A stretch of DNA of 64,000 nt from Paracidovorax oryzae ATCC 19882. GTDB lineage: Bacteria > Pseudomonadota > Gammaproteobacteria > Burkholderiales > Burkholderiaceae_C. The notes beneath the pieces were generated by a model. The model had not been told where the DNA came from, made no database searches, and worked only from the letters and a program-made list of their open reading frames with translations. Below, piece after piece: positions 19,773 to 29,279 of this stretch (its first letter is position 1; each line of letters starts with the position of its first letter). The translations under genes and the position numbers were made by a program. The stretch spans positions 148,028 through 212,027 of the forward strand of contig NZ_JMKU01000011.1 in NCBI RefSeq assembly GCF_000687165.1, written 5' to 3'.

Positions 19773-19901
19773 ATGTTCACCAAAATCCTCATCGCCAGCC
19801 GCGGCGGAGTCGCCTGTCGCATGATCGCCACCTACGCTGTGAGTCGCCCCGGCGCGAAGCCATGCACGGCCGCTCGGACGAACCTTCCGGGAGCACGATG
19901 A
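19773..19901 (+). pseudogene. decayed copy of the pccA 5' end (42 codons)
   Basis: The first 60 bases match the start of the real pccA at 20492 at about 52 of 60 positions, including the identical first 20 bases. The peptide begins MFTKILIASRGGVACRMIAT against MFTKILIANRGEIACRVIAT in pccA. Similarity stops abruptly after about 20 codons and the frame ends at 19901. The NRGE motif of the biotin carboxylase N-terminus is already altered. The stop overlaps the ATG of the NYN gene as ATGA, so the fragment may still act as a translated leader for it. It marks the site of a duplication or insertion between pccB and pccA. Confidence 0.75.
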
Positions 19902-20437
19902 AAACCGTCTGGATCGTCGATGGCGCCTACCTCTTCAACTACGGCAAGAGCAGGCCCTTCGACTACCTCAAGCTGAAGAACGAGATCACCCGGCTGAACG
20001 GCGGGCCGATCCGCGAGAGCTACTACCTGAACTCCGTGAGCGACCCCGCCACGGATGCGCAGAACGCGTTCCATTCGTGGATCAAGACCGCGCCGCCCCA
20101 TGGGCCGAAGTTCCGCGTGCAGCTCTACAAGCTCAAGAGGATGCACATGAACTGCGCGGCATGCGGCCATTCGTCCGAGCGGTGGGTCCAGAAGGGTGTG
20201 GACGTGGGCATCGCCACGCTGATCATCAAGCTCGCCGCGCAGAACGTGTACGACCGCCTGATCCTTTCCGCGGGAGACGGCGATTTCGAGGACGCGATCT
20301 CCTACGTGAAGTCCGAACTGCACAAGGAGGTGTGGGTGTCGGGCTCCGCGGCCAACCTGTCTCCGGACCTGCAGTCGTATTCGGACAACGTCCTCTGGAT
20401 GGAGGACATGAGCCCGACCATCGACCGGACCTCCTGA
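19898..20437 (+). CDS. NYN-domain (PIN-like) protein, putative RNase
   Basis: A 179-residue protein of the NYN/LabA type. The first strand ends in the acidic residue of WIVDGAYLF; further conserved acids are in KGVDVGIATLII and in SAGDGDFEDAI, the expected metal-binding carboxylates of a PIN-like nuclease. A CxxC segment (MNCAACGHSSERW) in the middle could bind zinc. The ATG at 19898 overlaps the stop of the preceding pccA fragment. NYN proteins are thought to cut RNA, but its target and any link to propionate metabolism are unknown. Together with the ankyrin protein it forms the segment inserted between pccB and pccA. Confidence 0.78.
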   Translation: MKTVWIVDGAYLFNYGKSRPFDYLKLKNEITRLNGGPIRESYYLNSVSDPATDAQNAFHSWIKTAPPHGPKFRVQLYKLKRMHMNCAACGHSSERWVQKGVDVGIATLIIKLAAQNVYDRLILSAGDGDFEDAISYVKSELHKEVWVSGSAANLSPDLQSYSDNVLWMEDMSPTIDRTS

Positions 20438-20491
20438 CCGCCTGCCCGGCACCTGCTCCACGTCCGCCCGCAACAACATTTTCGACGCACC

Positions 20492-22536
<2,045 letters not shown>

Positions 22537-22540
<4 letters not shown>

Positions 22541-23355
22541 GGACGGCGACGTCCGCCGCCGCGGGGCCGGGGTGGCGCCTGCCCGGGGCGCGCCTGCCGC
22601 TGGCCCTGGCTGGCGCGGTGCTGCTGGCCGATGGCCTTTGGCTCATGGCGCTGCGCCAGTTCAACCTGGGCGTGGCGCTGCCGGCGGTCTGCGGTGCCGT
22701 GCTGCTGGTGCTGGCGCTGCGCTGGGGACAGGCGGCCCGCTGGCGCCGCGGGCACCGGGGCCGCATGCTGGCGTGGCGCATGGCCTGGTGCGCGGTCGGC
22801 CTGTGGATGCTGTCGGTAGCGTGGTTCTGGGTTTGGTTGCGGGACTACGGCGTGCCGCCGGCCGAGGTGCCGCCCGTGCAGGCGATCGTGGTGCTGGGCG
22901 CCGGCACGCTGGACGGTCAGCCGCGGCCCACGCTGGCCGCCCGTCTGGACACGGCCGCCGAGCTGGCGCGCCGGCAGCCGCAGGCGCTCGTCGCCGTGTG
23001 CGGCGGCATCGACCTGGGCGAGACCGAGAGCGAGGCCGCGATCATGGCCCGCTACCTGCGCGAGCGCCACGGCATCGCGCCCGGACGGATCGTGCAGGAG
23101 CGCGAAAGCACCAGCACGGAACTGAATATCGCGCTCAGCCGCCCCCTGCTGCAGGCGCGCGGGGTGGCCTCGGCGGCGCCCACGGCCATCGTCACGAGCG
23201 ACTTCCATCTCATGCGCGCCACGCGCATCGCGCGCCGCCAGGGGTTGGCCGGCGTGGTGCCGGTCGGCGCCCCGACGCCGATCACCACGCGCTACAACGC
23301 CTGGCTGCGCGAATATTTCGCCATGCTCAGCAGCTGGGCGCTACGCGAGATCTGA
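22537..23355 (+). CDS. YdcF-like DUF218 membrane protein
   Basis: A 272-residue protein starting with GTG overlapping the pccA stop (GTGA). Two to three membrane helices near the N-terminus ([48 protein letters not shown]) precede a soluble DUF218 domain with [15 protein letters not shown], the acidic EAAIMARYL stretch, [12 protein letters not shown] and [16 protein letters not shown]218 proteins such as YdcF, ElyC and SanA act at the envelope, some in peptidoglycan or lipid-carrier metabolism; a precise role here cannot be given. It is the last gene before a strong terminator hairpin. Confidence 0.8.
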
Positions 23356-23363
23356 ACCCACCA

Positions 23364-23387
23364 CGGCCCCGCCAGGGCCGGCTTTTT
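23364..23387 (+). terminator. rho-independent terminator after the carboxylase operon
   Basis: A perfect 6-bp GC stem (CGGCCC, 5-nt loop, GGGCCG) is followed after GC by TTTTT. It lies 8 bp after the DUF218 stop and ends 15 bp before the VOC gene start, so it ends or attenuates the upstream transcript. Confidence 0.75.
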
Positions 23388-23402
23388 CCCAGGAGCTTCT
23401 TC

Positions 23403-23873
<471 letters not shown>

Positions 23874-23952
23874 CGACCGCGCCTGTGCCGCCATGCAGGG
23901 CGGCAGTTGCTGGCGCTGCGTTGCGTTGCGCGCTTGGCGGACGTGGTGCCGG

Positions 23953-24831
23953 TCAGGTGGCGGGCCGGCCGCGCGGCGGGCGCACGTAGGCGCCGCTGGT
24001 GTGCAGGTGCTGCTCCGCGTGGCCGATGGCCCGTGCCGCCGGGGCGCCCGCGCGGCTGGCGAGCAGCTCCACCAGGGCCTCGGCCAGCGCGAGGCCTGCG
24101 GCCACCGAGGGGAAGAACGAGGGGCTGTGGATGCTGAAAAGCAGCGTCTGCTGCGCCAGCAGCGAGAGCGGGGAGGCGAGGCTGTCGGTCAGCGCCACGA
24201 TGCGCGCACCCGCGTCGCGCGCGGCTTCCGCCACCTGCAGCGCCTCGTGGGAATAAGGCGAGAAGCTCGCCACCACCAGCACGTCGCCCTTGCCCATGGC
24301 GCGCTGCTGCATTTCCAGCATGCCGCCCTGGCCGTCGAGCAGGTGCACGTCCGGGCGGAACAGGCGGTACTGGTACACCAGGCTGAAGGCGATGGGGTAG
24401 CTGGCCCGGAAGCCGGCCACGTGCACGGCCTTCGCCTTCTCGATCAGCGCGCAGGCCTTGTCCAGCCGCGCGCCGCTCTGGGCCTGGGTGGCCTCCAGGT
24501 TGCGCCGCTGCACCCCGAACATTTCCTCCGTCAGCCCGCCGGGTTCGCCGGCCCGGGCCACGAGGTGCTGCGCCCGCGCGCCGTAGGCATCGCCGCCCAG
24601 CCCCAGGTCGGCCGCGAAGGCGGCCTTGAGGGCCGGCCAGCCGTCGAATCCCACCTGCTGCGCGAAGCGCACCAGCGTGGGCGGCGTGGCGCCGGACTGC
24701 ACGCCGACATGGCGCATGGACGAGGTCACCACCTCGGCCGGATGGTCGAGCAGGTAGCGCGCGATGTCCTGCAGCGCGGGGCTGAGTTCGGGATAGCGCT
24801 GGCGGATGTGTTCCTGGATGGACGGGGGCAT
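23953..24831 (-). CDS. RpiR/MurR-family regulator (HTH plus SIS)
   Basis: A 292-residue regulator. The N-terminal HTH_6 domain (ELSPALQDIARYLLDHPAEVVTSSMRHVGVQSGATPPTLVRFAQQVGF) is typical of RpiR. The C-terminal SIS sugar-phosphate-binding fold follows, with GDVLVVASFSPYSHEAL and ALTDSLASPLSLLA. I choose the ATG at 24831 (MPPSIQEHIRQRYP), which fits the family; the frame stays open to 24912. It is divergent from an aminotransferase, a binding protein and a racemase-like gene and probably controls them through the GAACAT elements in the shared promoter. Confidence 0.85.
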   Translation of the reverse strand: MPPSIQEHIRQRYPELSPALQDIARYLLDHPAEVVTSSMRHVGVQSGATPPTLVRFAQQVGFDGWPALKAAFAADLGLGGDAYGARAQHLVARAGEPGGLTEEMFGVQRRNLEATQAQSGARLDKACALIEKAKAVHVAGFRASYPIAFSLVYQYRLFRPDVHLLDGQGGMLEMQQRAMGKGDVLVVASFSPYSHEALQVAEAARDAGARIVALTDSLASPLSLLAQQTLLFSIHSPSFFPSVAAGLALAEALVELLASRAGAPAARAIGHAEQHLHTSGAYVRPPRGRPAT

Positions 24832-24896
24832 GGACGGAGGCGTGGGGCGAGGGCGGGGCGGATGCGGCGACTGTACCGAAACGGCAGGTGCTCCAC

Positions 24897-24969
24897 ATGT
24901 TCTGAAAATCATGTTTGACGAAACGAATGTTCCAAATCACAATGCATGGAACATTTGATCCGTGAACAT
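24897..24969. promoter_or_regulatory. repeated ATGTTC/GAACAT operator between the RpiR regulator and the aminotransferase
   Basis: Four copies of one hexamer are arranged symmetrically: ATGTTC at 24897 and 24927, and its complement GAACAT at 24949 and 24964. The inner pair extends to a perfect 8-bp inverted repeat (AATGTTCC at 24926-24933, GGAACATT at 24948-24955, 14-nt spacer). This is the expected form of a dimeric SIS-type regulator site and overlaps the likely promoter. Binding by the neighbouring regulator is inference. Confidence 0.65.
24915..24943 (+). promoter_or_regulatory. candidate sigma-70 promoter of the aminotransferase gene
   Basis: TTGACG (24915-24920) and CACAAT (24938-24943) are separated by 17 bp, matching the consensus at five and four positions. 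One arm of the inner inverted repeat lies between the two boxes, so a bound protein would block the polymerase. Confidence 0.4.
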
Positions 24970-24974
24970 TGAAG

Positions 24975-26303
24975 ATGACACATGTATTCCACCGACACCT
25001 GCATCAAACGCCACCCGTCGCCGTTGCCGCGCAGGGCCTGACCATCGTGGACGCCGAAGGCCGTCGCTACCTCGATGCCTCCGGCGGTGCCGCCGTGTCC
25101 TCGCTGGGCCACGGGCATCCGGACGTGATCGCCGCCATGCACGCGCAGATCGACCGGCTCGCCTACGCCCATACCAGCTTCTTCACCACCGCGGTGGCCG
25201 AGGAACTGGCGGACGTGCTGGTGGCCGGGGCGCCGGCCGGCATGGAACACGTGTACCTGGTCAGCGGCGGATCGGAAGCCGTGGAGGCGGCGCTCAAGAT
25301 GGCGCGCCAGTATTTCGTGGAGATCGGCCAGCCGCAGCGCACGCATTTCATCGCGCGGCGCCAGAGCTACCATGGCAACACGCTGGGCGCGCTGGCCGTG
25401 GGCGGCAATGCCTGGCGGCGGGAGCCTTTCGCGCCCCTGCTGGCGCCTGCCACCCACGTGTCGGCCTGCTACCCCTACCGCGAGCAGCGCGCGCAGGAAA
25501 CGCCGGAGCAGTACGGCCAGCGCCTGGCGGACGAGCTGGAGGCCGCCATCCTCGCGCAGGGGGCGGACCGCGTGATCGCCTTCGTGGCCGAGACGGTCGG
25601 CGGCGCCACGGCCGGCGTGCTCACGCCCGTGCCCGGCTACCTGCGCGCGGTGCGTGCGGTGTGCGACCGCCATGGTGTGCTGCTGATCCTCGACGAGGTC
25701 ATGTGCGGCATGGGACGCACCGGCACGCTCCATGCCTGCGAGCAGGAGGGCGTGGTACCCGACCTCGTCACCGTGGCCAAGGGCCTGGGCGGTGGCTACC
25801 AGCCGGTGGGTGCGGTGCTGGCGCAAAAGCGCATCGTCGAGGCGATGTCGGCCGGGAGCGGCTACTTCCAGCACGGCCATACCTACCTGGGCCATCCGGT
25901 GGCCTGCGCGGCGGCGCTGGCCGTGCAGCGCGTGATCCAGCGCGACGGCCTGCTCGCCAAGGTGCGGGACGACGGCGTGTTCTTCGGGGAGGCGCTGCGG
26001 CAGGCGCTCGGCAGCCACGCCCACGTGGGCGACATCCGCGGGCGCGGTTTCTTCTGGGGCGTCGAGCTGGTGCAGGACCGGGGCAGCAAGACGCCGTTCG
26101 ATCCGGCGCGCAAGGTGCACGCCGGCACCAAGAAAGAGGCGATGGCCCGCGGGCTCCTGTGCTACCCCATGGGCGGCACGGTGGACGGGCGCATGGGCGA
26201 CCACGTGCTGCTGGCGCCGCCCTTCATCGCCTCGCGCGCGGAACTGCAGGACATCGCCGGCCGCCTGGCCGACGCGGTGGACGCCGCCACCTCCGCCGCC
26301 TGA
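24975..26303 (+). CDS. class III PLP-dependent aminotransferase
   Basis: A fold-type I aminotransferase of 442 residues. Motifs: YLDASGGAAVSSLGHGHP near the N-terminus, the cofactor-phosphate segment VSGGSEAVEAALKMARQY, LLILDEVMCGMGRTG with the PLP-ring aspartate, and the Schiff-base lysine K269 in TVAKGLGGGYQP. Omega-amino acids (beta-alanine, GABA, taurine-like amines) with pyruvate as acceptor are typical for the family; exact substrate unknown. The ATG at 24975 is favoured over the TTG two codons upstream. First gene of an operon with a binding protein and a racemase-like enzyme. Confidence 0.85.
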   Translation: MTHVFHRHLHQTPPVAVAAQGLTIVDAEGRRYLDASGGAAVSSLGHGHPDVIAAMHAQIDRLAYAHTSFFTTAVAEELADVLVAGAPAGMEHVYLVSGGSEAVEAALKMARQYFVEIGQPQRTHFIARRQSYHGNTLGALAVGGNAWRREPFAPLLAPATHVSACYPYREQRAQETPEQYGQRLADELEAAILAQGADRVIAFVAETVGGATAGVLTPVPGYLRAVRAVCDRHGVLLILDEVMCGMGRTGTLHACEQEGVVPDLVTVAKGLGGGYQPVGAVLAQKRIVEAMSAGSGYFQHGHTYLGHPVACAAALAVQRVIQRDGLLAKVRDDGVFFGEALRQALGSHAHVGDIRGRGFFWGVELVQDRGSKTPFDPARKVHAGTKKEAMARGLLCYPMGGTVDGRMGDHVLLAPPFIASRAELQDIAGRLADAVDAATSAA

Positions 26304-26342
26304 TGGCCCACCGTTTCCATCGTTTCCGCAAGGAGTCCTCCC

Positions 26343-27239
26343 ATGTCCCGTTCCCGTCGCGCCATGCTGGCGCTCGCCGCCGCATGCGCGCTCGCTGCCC
26401 AGGCCCCTGCGCAGGAGGCCGCCTCCACCCTCCGCAAGATCAAGGACACCGGCGCCATCACGCTGGGCCACCGCGAGTCGTCCTTCGGCTTTTCGTACAA
26501 CGCCGGCACGGGCTCGCCCGTGGGCTACAGCATCGACATCTGCATGAAGATCGTGGATGCGATCAAAACCGAGCTCCAGCTGCCGAAGCTGGACATCCGC
26601 TACCAGCTCGTCACTTCGCAGAACCGAATTCCCCTGGTGGCGGGCGGCACCGTCGACATCGAGTGCGGCTCCACCACCAACCTGGTGGAGCGGCAGAAGC
26701 TCGTGGCGTTCTCGCCGGACATCTTCCGATACAACGTGCGCATGCTGGTGCGCGCCGATTCGGGCATCCGCAGCGTCGCGGACCTGCAGGGCAAGACGGT
26801 GGTGGCCACCAGCGGCACCACGTCGCTGCGACTGCTGCGAGAGGCCGACAAGGGCCGCAACCTCGACATCCAGCAGATGGCCGGCAAGGACCATGCCGAT
26901 TCGTTCCTGCTGCTCGAGAGCGGGCGCGCGCAGGCCTTCATCCTCGACGACATCCTGCTGGCCGGGCTGGTCGCCACGTCGCGCAACCCGAAGGATTTCC
27001 TCATCACCGGCGAGCCGCTGCGCACGGAGAACCAGTCGCTCATGTTCCGCAAGGACGATCCGGCCTTCAAGGCCCTGGTGGACCGCGTGGTGACTGGCAT
27101 GATGCAATCCGGCGAGATGGAGCGGCTCTACCGGAAGTGGTTCATGTCGCCCATTCCGCCGCGGGGCGTGAACATCGGCTATCCGCTCAATGCCGAGACC
27201 CGGGACGCCTTCGCCCACCCCTCCGACAAAGGACTCTGA
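26343..27239 (+). CDS. periplasmic amino-acid-binding protein (GltI-like)
   Basis: A 298-residue exported solute-binding protein of family 3. The signal peptide ends at QAPAQEA. The mature part shows TLRKIKDTGAITLGHRESS, VGYSIDICMKIVDAIK, VAGGTVDIECGSTTNLVER and LQGKTVVATSGTTSLRLL, close to glutamate/aspartate-binding proteins. No permease or ATPase genes follow, so it must work with transporter parts encoded elsewhere, or serve as a sensor. Gene order suggests it captures the amino acid or amine handled by the upstream aminotransferase. Confidence 0.85.
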   Translation: MSRSRRAMLALAAACALAAQAPAQEAASTLRKIKDTGAITLGHRESSFGFSYNAGTGSPVGYSIDICMKIVDAIKTELQLPKLDIRYQLVTSQNRIPLVAGGTVDIECGSTTNLVERQKLVAFSPDIFRYNVRMLVRADSGIRSVADLQGKTVVATSGTTSLRLLREADKGRNLDIQQMAGKDHADSFLLLESGRAQAFILDDILLAGLVATSRNPKDFLITGEPLRTENQSLMFRKDDPAFKALVDRVVTGMMQSGEMERLYRKWFMSPIPPRGVNIGYPLNAETRDAFAHPSDKGL

Positions 27240-27246
27240 GTTTCCC

Positions 27247-27891
27247 ATGCCCCGCATCGCCCTGATCCACGCCCTGGCCCATTCAGTGGCCCCCATCAAC
27301 GGCGCCTTCGAACGCGACTGGCCGCAGGCCGTGCGCATGAACCTGCTGGACGACAGCCTTTCTGCCGATCTCGCGGCCGGGGGAGGGGGGCTCGACGGCG
27401 CCATGCACGAGCGGTTCGCGCGCCTGGCGCGCTACGCGGTGGACACAGGGGCCGAGGGCATTCTGTTCACCTGCTCGGCCTTCGGCCCCTGCATCGACGC
27501 GGTGGCGCGCACGCATGCACCCATGCCCGTGCTGCGACCCAACGAGGCCATGATCGGCGAGGCCATGCAGGGCGCGGGGCCGCTGGGGCTGATCGCCACC
27601 TTCGCGCCCACGCTGCGCTCCATGCCGGCGGAGTTCCCGCCCGGTACCGTGCTCGAGACGGCGCTTGCCGAAGGCGCGCTCGACGCGCTGAATGCCGGGG
27701 ACGGCCCCGCCCACGATGCGCTCATCGCCCGCCAGGCCCGCGCGCTGGCGGAACGTGGATGCACCCGCATCGCCCTGGCCCAGTTCAGCATGGCCCGCGC
27801 ACGCGATGCCTGCGAGCGGGCCACGGGCCTGCCGGTGCTGACGACGGTGGACAGCGCCGTGCGCAGGCTCCGCGGCTTGTTGGGGGCCTGA
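27247..27891 (+). CDS. Asp/Glu racemase-superfamily protein
   Basis: A 214-residue protein of the aspartate/glutamate racemase or arylmalonate decarboxylase type. The first catalytic cysteine region is ILFTCSAFGPCID; the second half, normally carrying another cysteine, reads RIALAQFSMARARDAC with no Cys at the usual position. Pairs of Rossmann-like halves are evident (PLGLIATFAPTLRSM). It starts 7 bp after the binding-protein stop. Racemase, isomerase or decarboxylase activity cannot be told apart from sequence alone. Confidence 0.75.
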   Translation: MPRIALIHALAHSVAPINGAFERDWPQAVRMNLLDDSLSADLAAGGGGLDGAMHERFARLARYAVDTGAEGILFTCSAFGPCIDAVARTHAPMPVLRPNEAMIGEAMQGAGPLGLIATFAPTLRSMPAEFPPGTVLETALAEGALDALNAGDGPAHDALIARQARALAERGCTRIALAQFSMARARDACERATGLPVLTTVDSAVRRLRGLLGA

Positions 27892-28200
27892 AAGCGGCGC
27901 CCCGTGTGGCGCCAATTGTGGTGATTTCCGGCAACCGCTGTGCGCCCTGGCCTGGCGGTTGGCGACAGATGGCAGCGTGATCGGCACCGATGGCAAGGTT
28001 GCCGAACAGCGGTTTTCCAAGTCCCGTCAAAAGGCCGGTTTCTGGCGGCATCCTGCTGCCAAAGTCCGTTGAAAATAACAGCCGTTCTTCCACCCGCAGA
28101 ATGGACGGGTTTTTGGTGGCAAAGGCTTGGCACGCGGCCCCGTTCTCTTCCAGAATCCAGCCGAAACGCCCAGCGTGCACCTTGTGTCGTACCCACTGCC
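27892..28200. other. intergenic region upstream of bioB
   Basis: About 310 bp without a convincing gene. It holds a weak hairpin right after the racemase-like stop (GGCGCC at 27896 and 27908, no T-run), a short palindrome GGCAA-GG-TTGCC at 27992-28003 and a stronger hairpin at 28044-28060 (GGCGGCA, TCC loop, TGCTGCC). The bioB promoter must lie here, but I see no clear box pair and no recognised biotin-repressor site. Confidence 0.45.
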
Positions 28201-29265
28201 ATGACTGCCACTCTTTCCGATACCCGCCCCGAAGCCCCCGCCATTCCCGTGCAATTGCACCGCCCCGCACGCGCTCCCGCTGCCGCGGCGGGCACGTGGA
28301 GCGTGCAGGCCGTGCAGGAACTGCTGGACCTGCCGTTCATGGACCTGCTCTGGCGCGCCCAGTCCGTGCACCGCGAGCACTGGCCCGCGGGCGACGTGGA
28401 ACTGGCCACGCTGCTGTCGGTGAAGACCGGCGGCTGCCCCGAGAACTGCGGCTATTGCCCGCAGTCCGCCGAGTTCGACACGGGCGTGAAGGCGCAGAAG
28501 CTCATGAGCGTGGACGAGGTGACCACCGCCGCCCGCGCCGCACGTGACGCCGGCGCCACGCGCTTTTGCATGGGCGCCGCCTGGCGCGCGCCCAAGGACC
28601 GCGACATCGAGAAGGTGGGCGAGCTGATCGCCGCCGTGAAGGGGCTGGGAATGCAGACCTGCGCCACCCTGGGCATGCTGGAGCCGCACCAGGCCCAGGC
28701 GCTCAAGGGTGCGGGCCTGGACTACTACAACCACAACCTGGACACCGCGCCCGAGTACTACACCGACGTGGTGAGCACCCGCGCCTACCAGGACCGGCTC
28801 GACACCCTGCGCCATGTGCGCGAGGCCGGCATCAGCGTCTGCTGCGGGGGCATCATCGGCATGGGGGAGGCGCCGGTGCACCGCGCGGGCTTGATCGCCC
28901 AGCTCGCCAACCTGGACCCGTACCCGGAATCCGTGCCCATCAACAGCCTGGTGCGCGTGCCCGGCACGCCGCTGGCCGACAGCGACCCGGTCGATCCGCT
29001 GGATTTCGTGCGGGTGATCGCGGTGGCGCGCATCACCATGCCGCGTGCGCGCGTGCGCCTCTCGGCGGGCCGCCAGCAGATGGGCGATGCCGTGCAGGCG
29101 CTGTGCTTCCTGGCCGGGGCCAATTCGATCTTCTACGGCGACAAGCTGCTGGTGACCGGCAACCCCGACGTGGAGGCCGACGTGCAACTGCTCGCCAGAC
29201 TGGGGATGAACGGCCGCCAGGTCGCCTCCACCGAGCCCCACGACCTGCACCACCACGCCGCCTGA
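28201..29265 (+). CDS. bioB: biotin synthase
   Basis: Radical-SAM enzyme inserting sulfur into dethiobiotin, 354 residues. The cluster motif is CPENCGYC (C79, C83, C86). Other family segments include [29 protein letters not shown], the arginine of [14 protein letters not shown] near the second cluster, and [15 protein letters not shown]. It starts at the ATG at 28201 after a long leader. It stands alone without other bio genes. Its product is the cofactor of the nearby propionyl-CoA carboxylase. Confidence 0.95.
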   Translation: MTATLSDTRPEAPAIPVQLHRPARAPAAAAGTWSVQAVQELLDLPFMDLLWRAQSVHREHWPAGDVELATLLSVKTGGCPENCGYCPQSAEFDTGVKAQKLMSVDEVTTAARAARDAGATRFCMGAAWRAPKDRDIEKVGELIAAVKGLGMQTCATLGMLEPHQAQALKGAGLDYYNHNLDTAPEYYTDVVSTRAYQDRLDTLRHVREAGISVCCGGIIGMGEAPVHRAGLIAQLANLDPYPESVPINSLVRVPGTPLADSDPVDPLDFVRVIAVARITMPRARVRLSAGRQQMGDAVQALCFLAGANSIFYGDKLLVTGNPDVEADVQLLARLGMNGRQVASTEPHDLHHHAA

Positions 29266-29279
29266 GGACGGGACGGCGA

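Noticed and set aside
19637..20491. Insertion sequence or attachment site flanking the pccB-pccA insert
   Set aside because: I found no transposase, no terminal inverted repeats and no integrase; only the partial pccA copy is visible.
23953..24912. Longer start for the RpiR regulator at 24912
   Set aside because: The extra 27 residues are Pro/Arg-rich, run into the operator region and are not part of the family's N-terminus.
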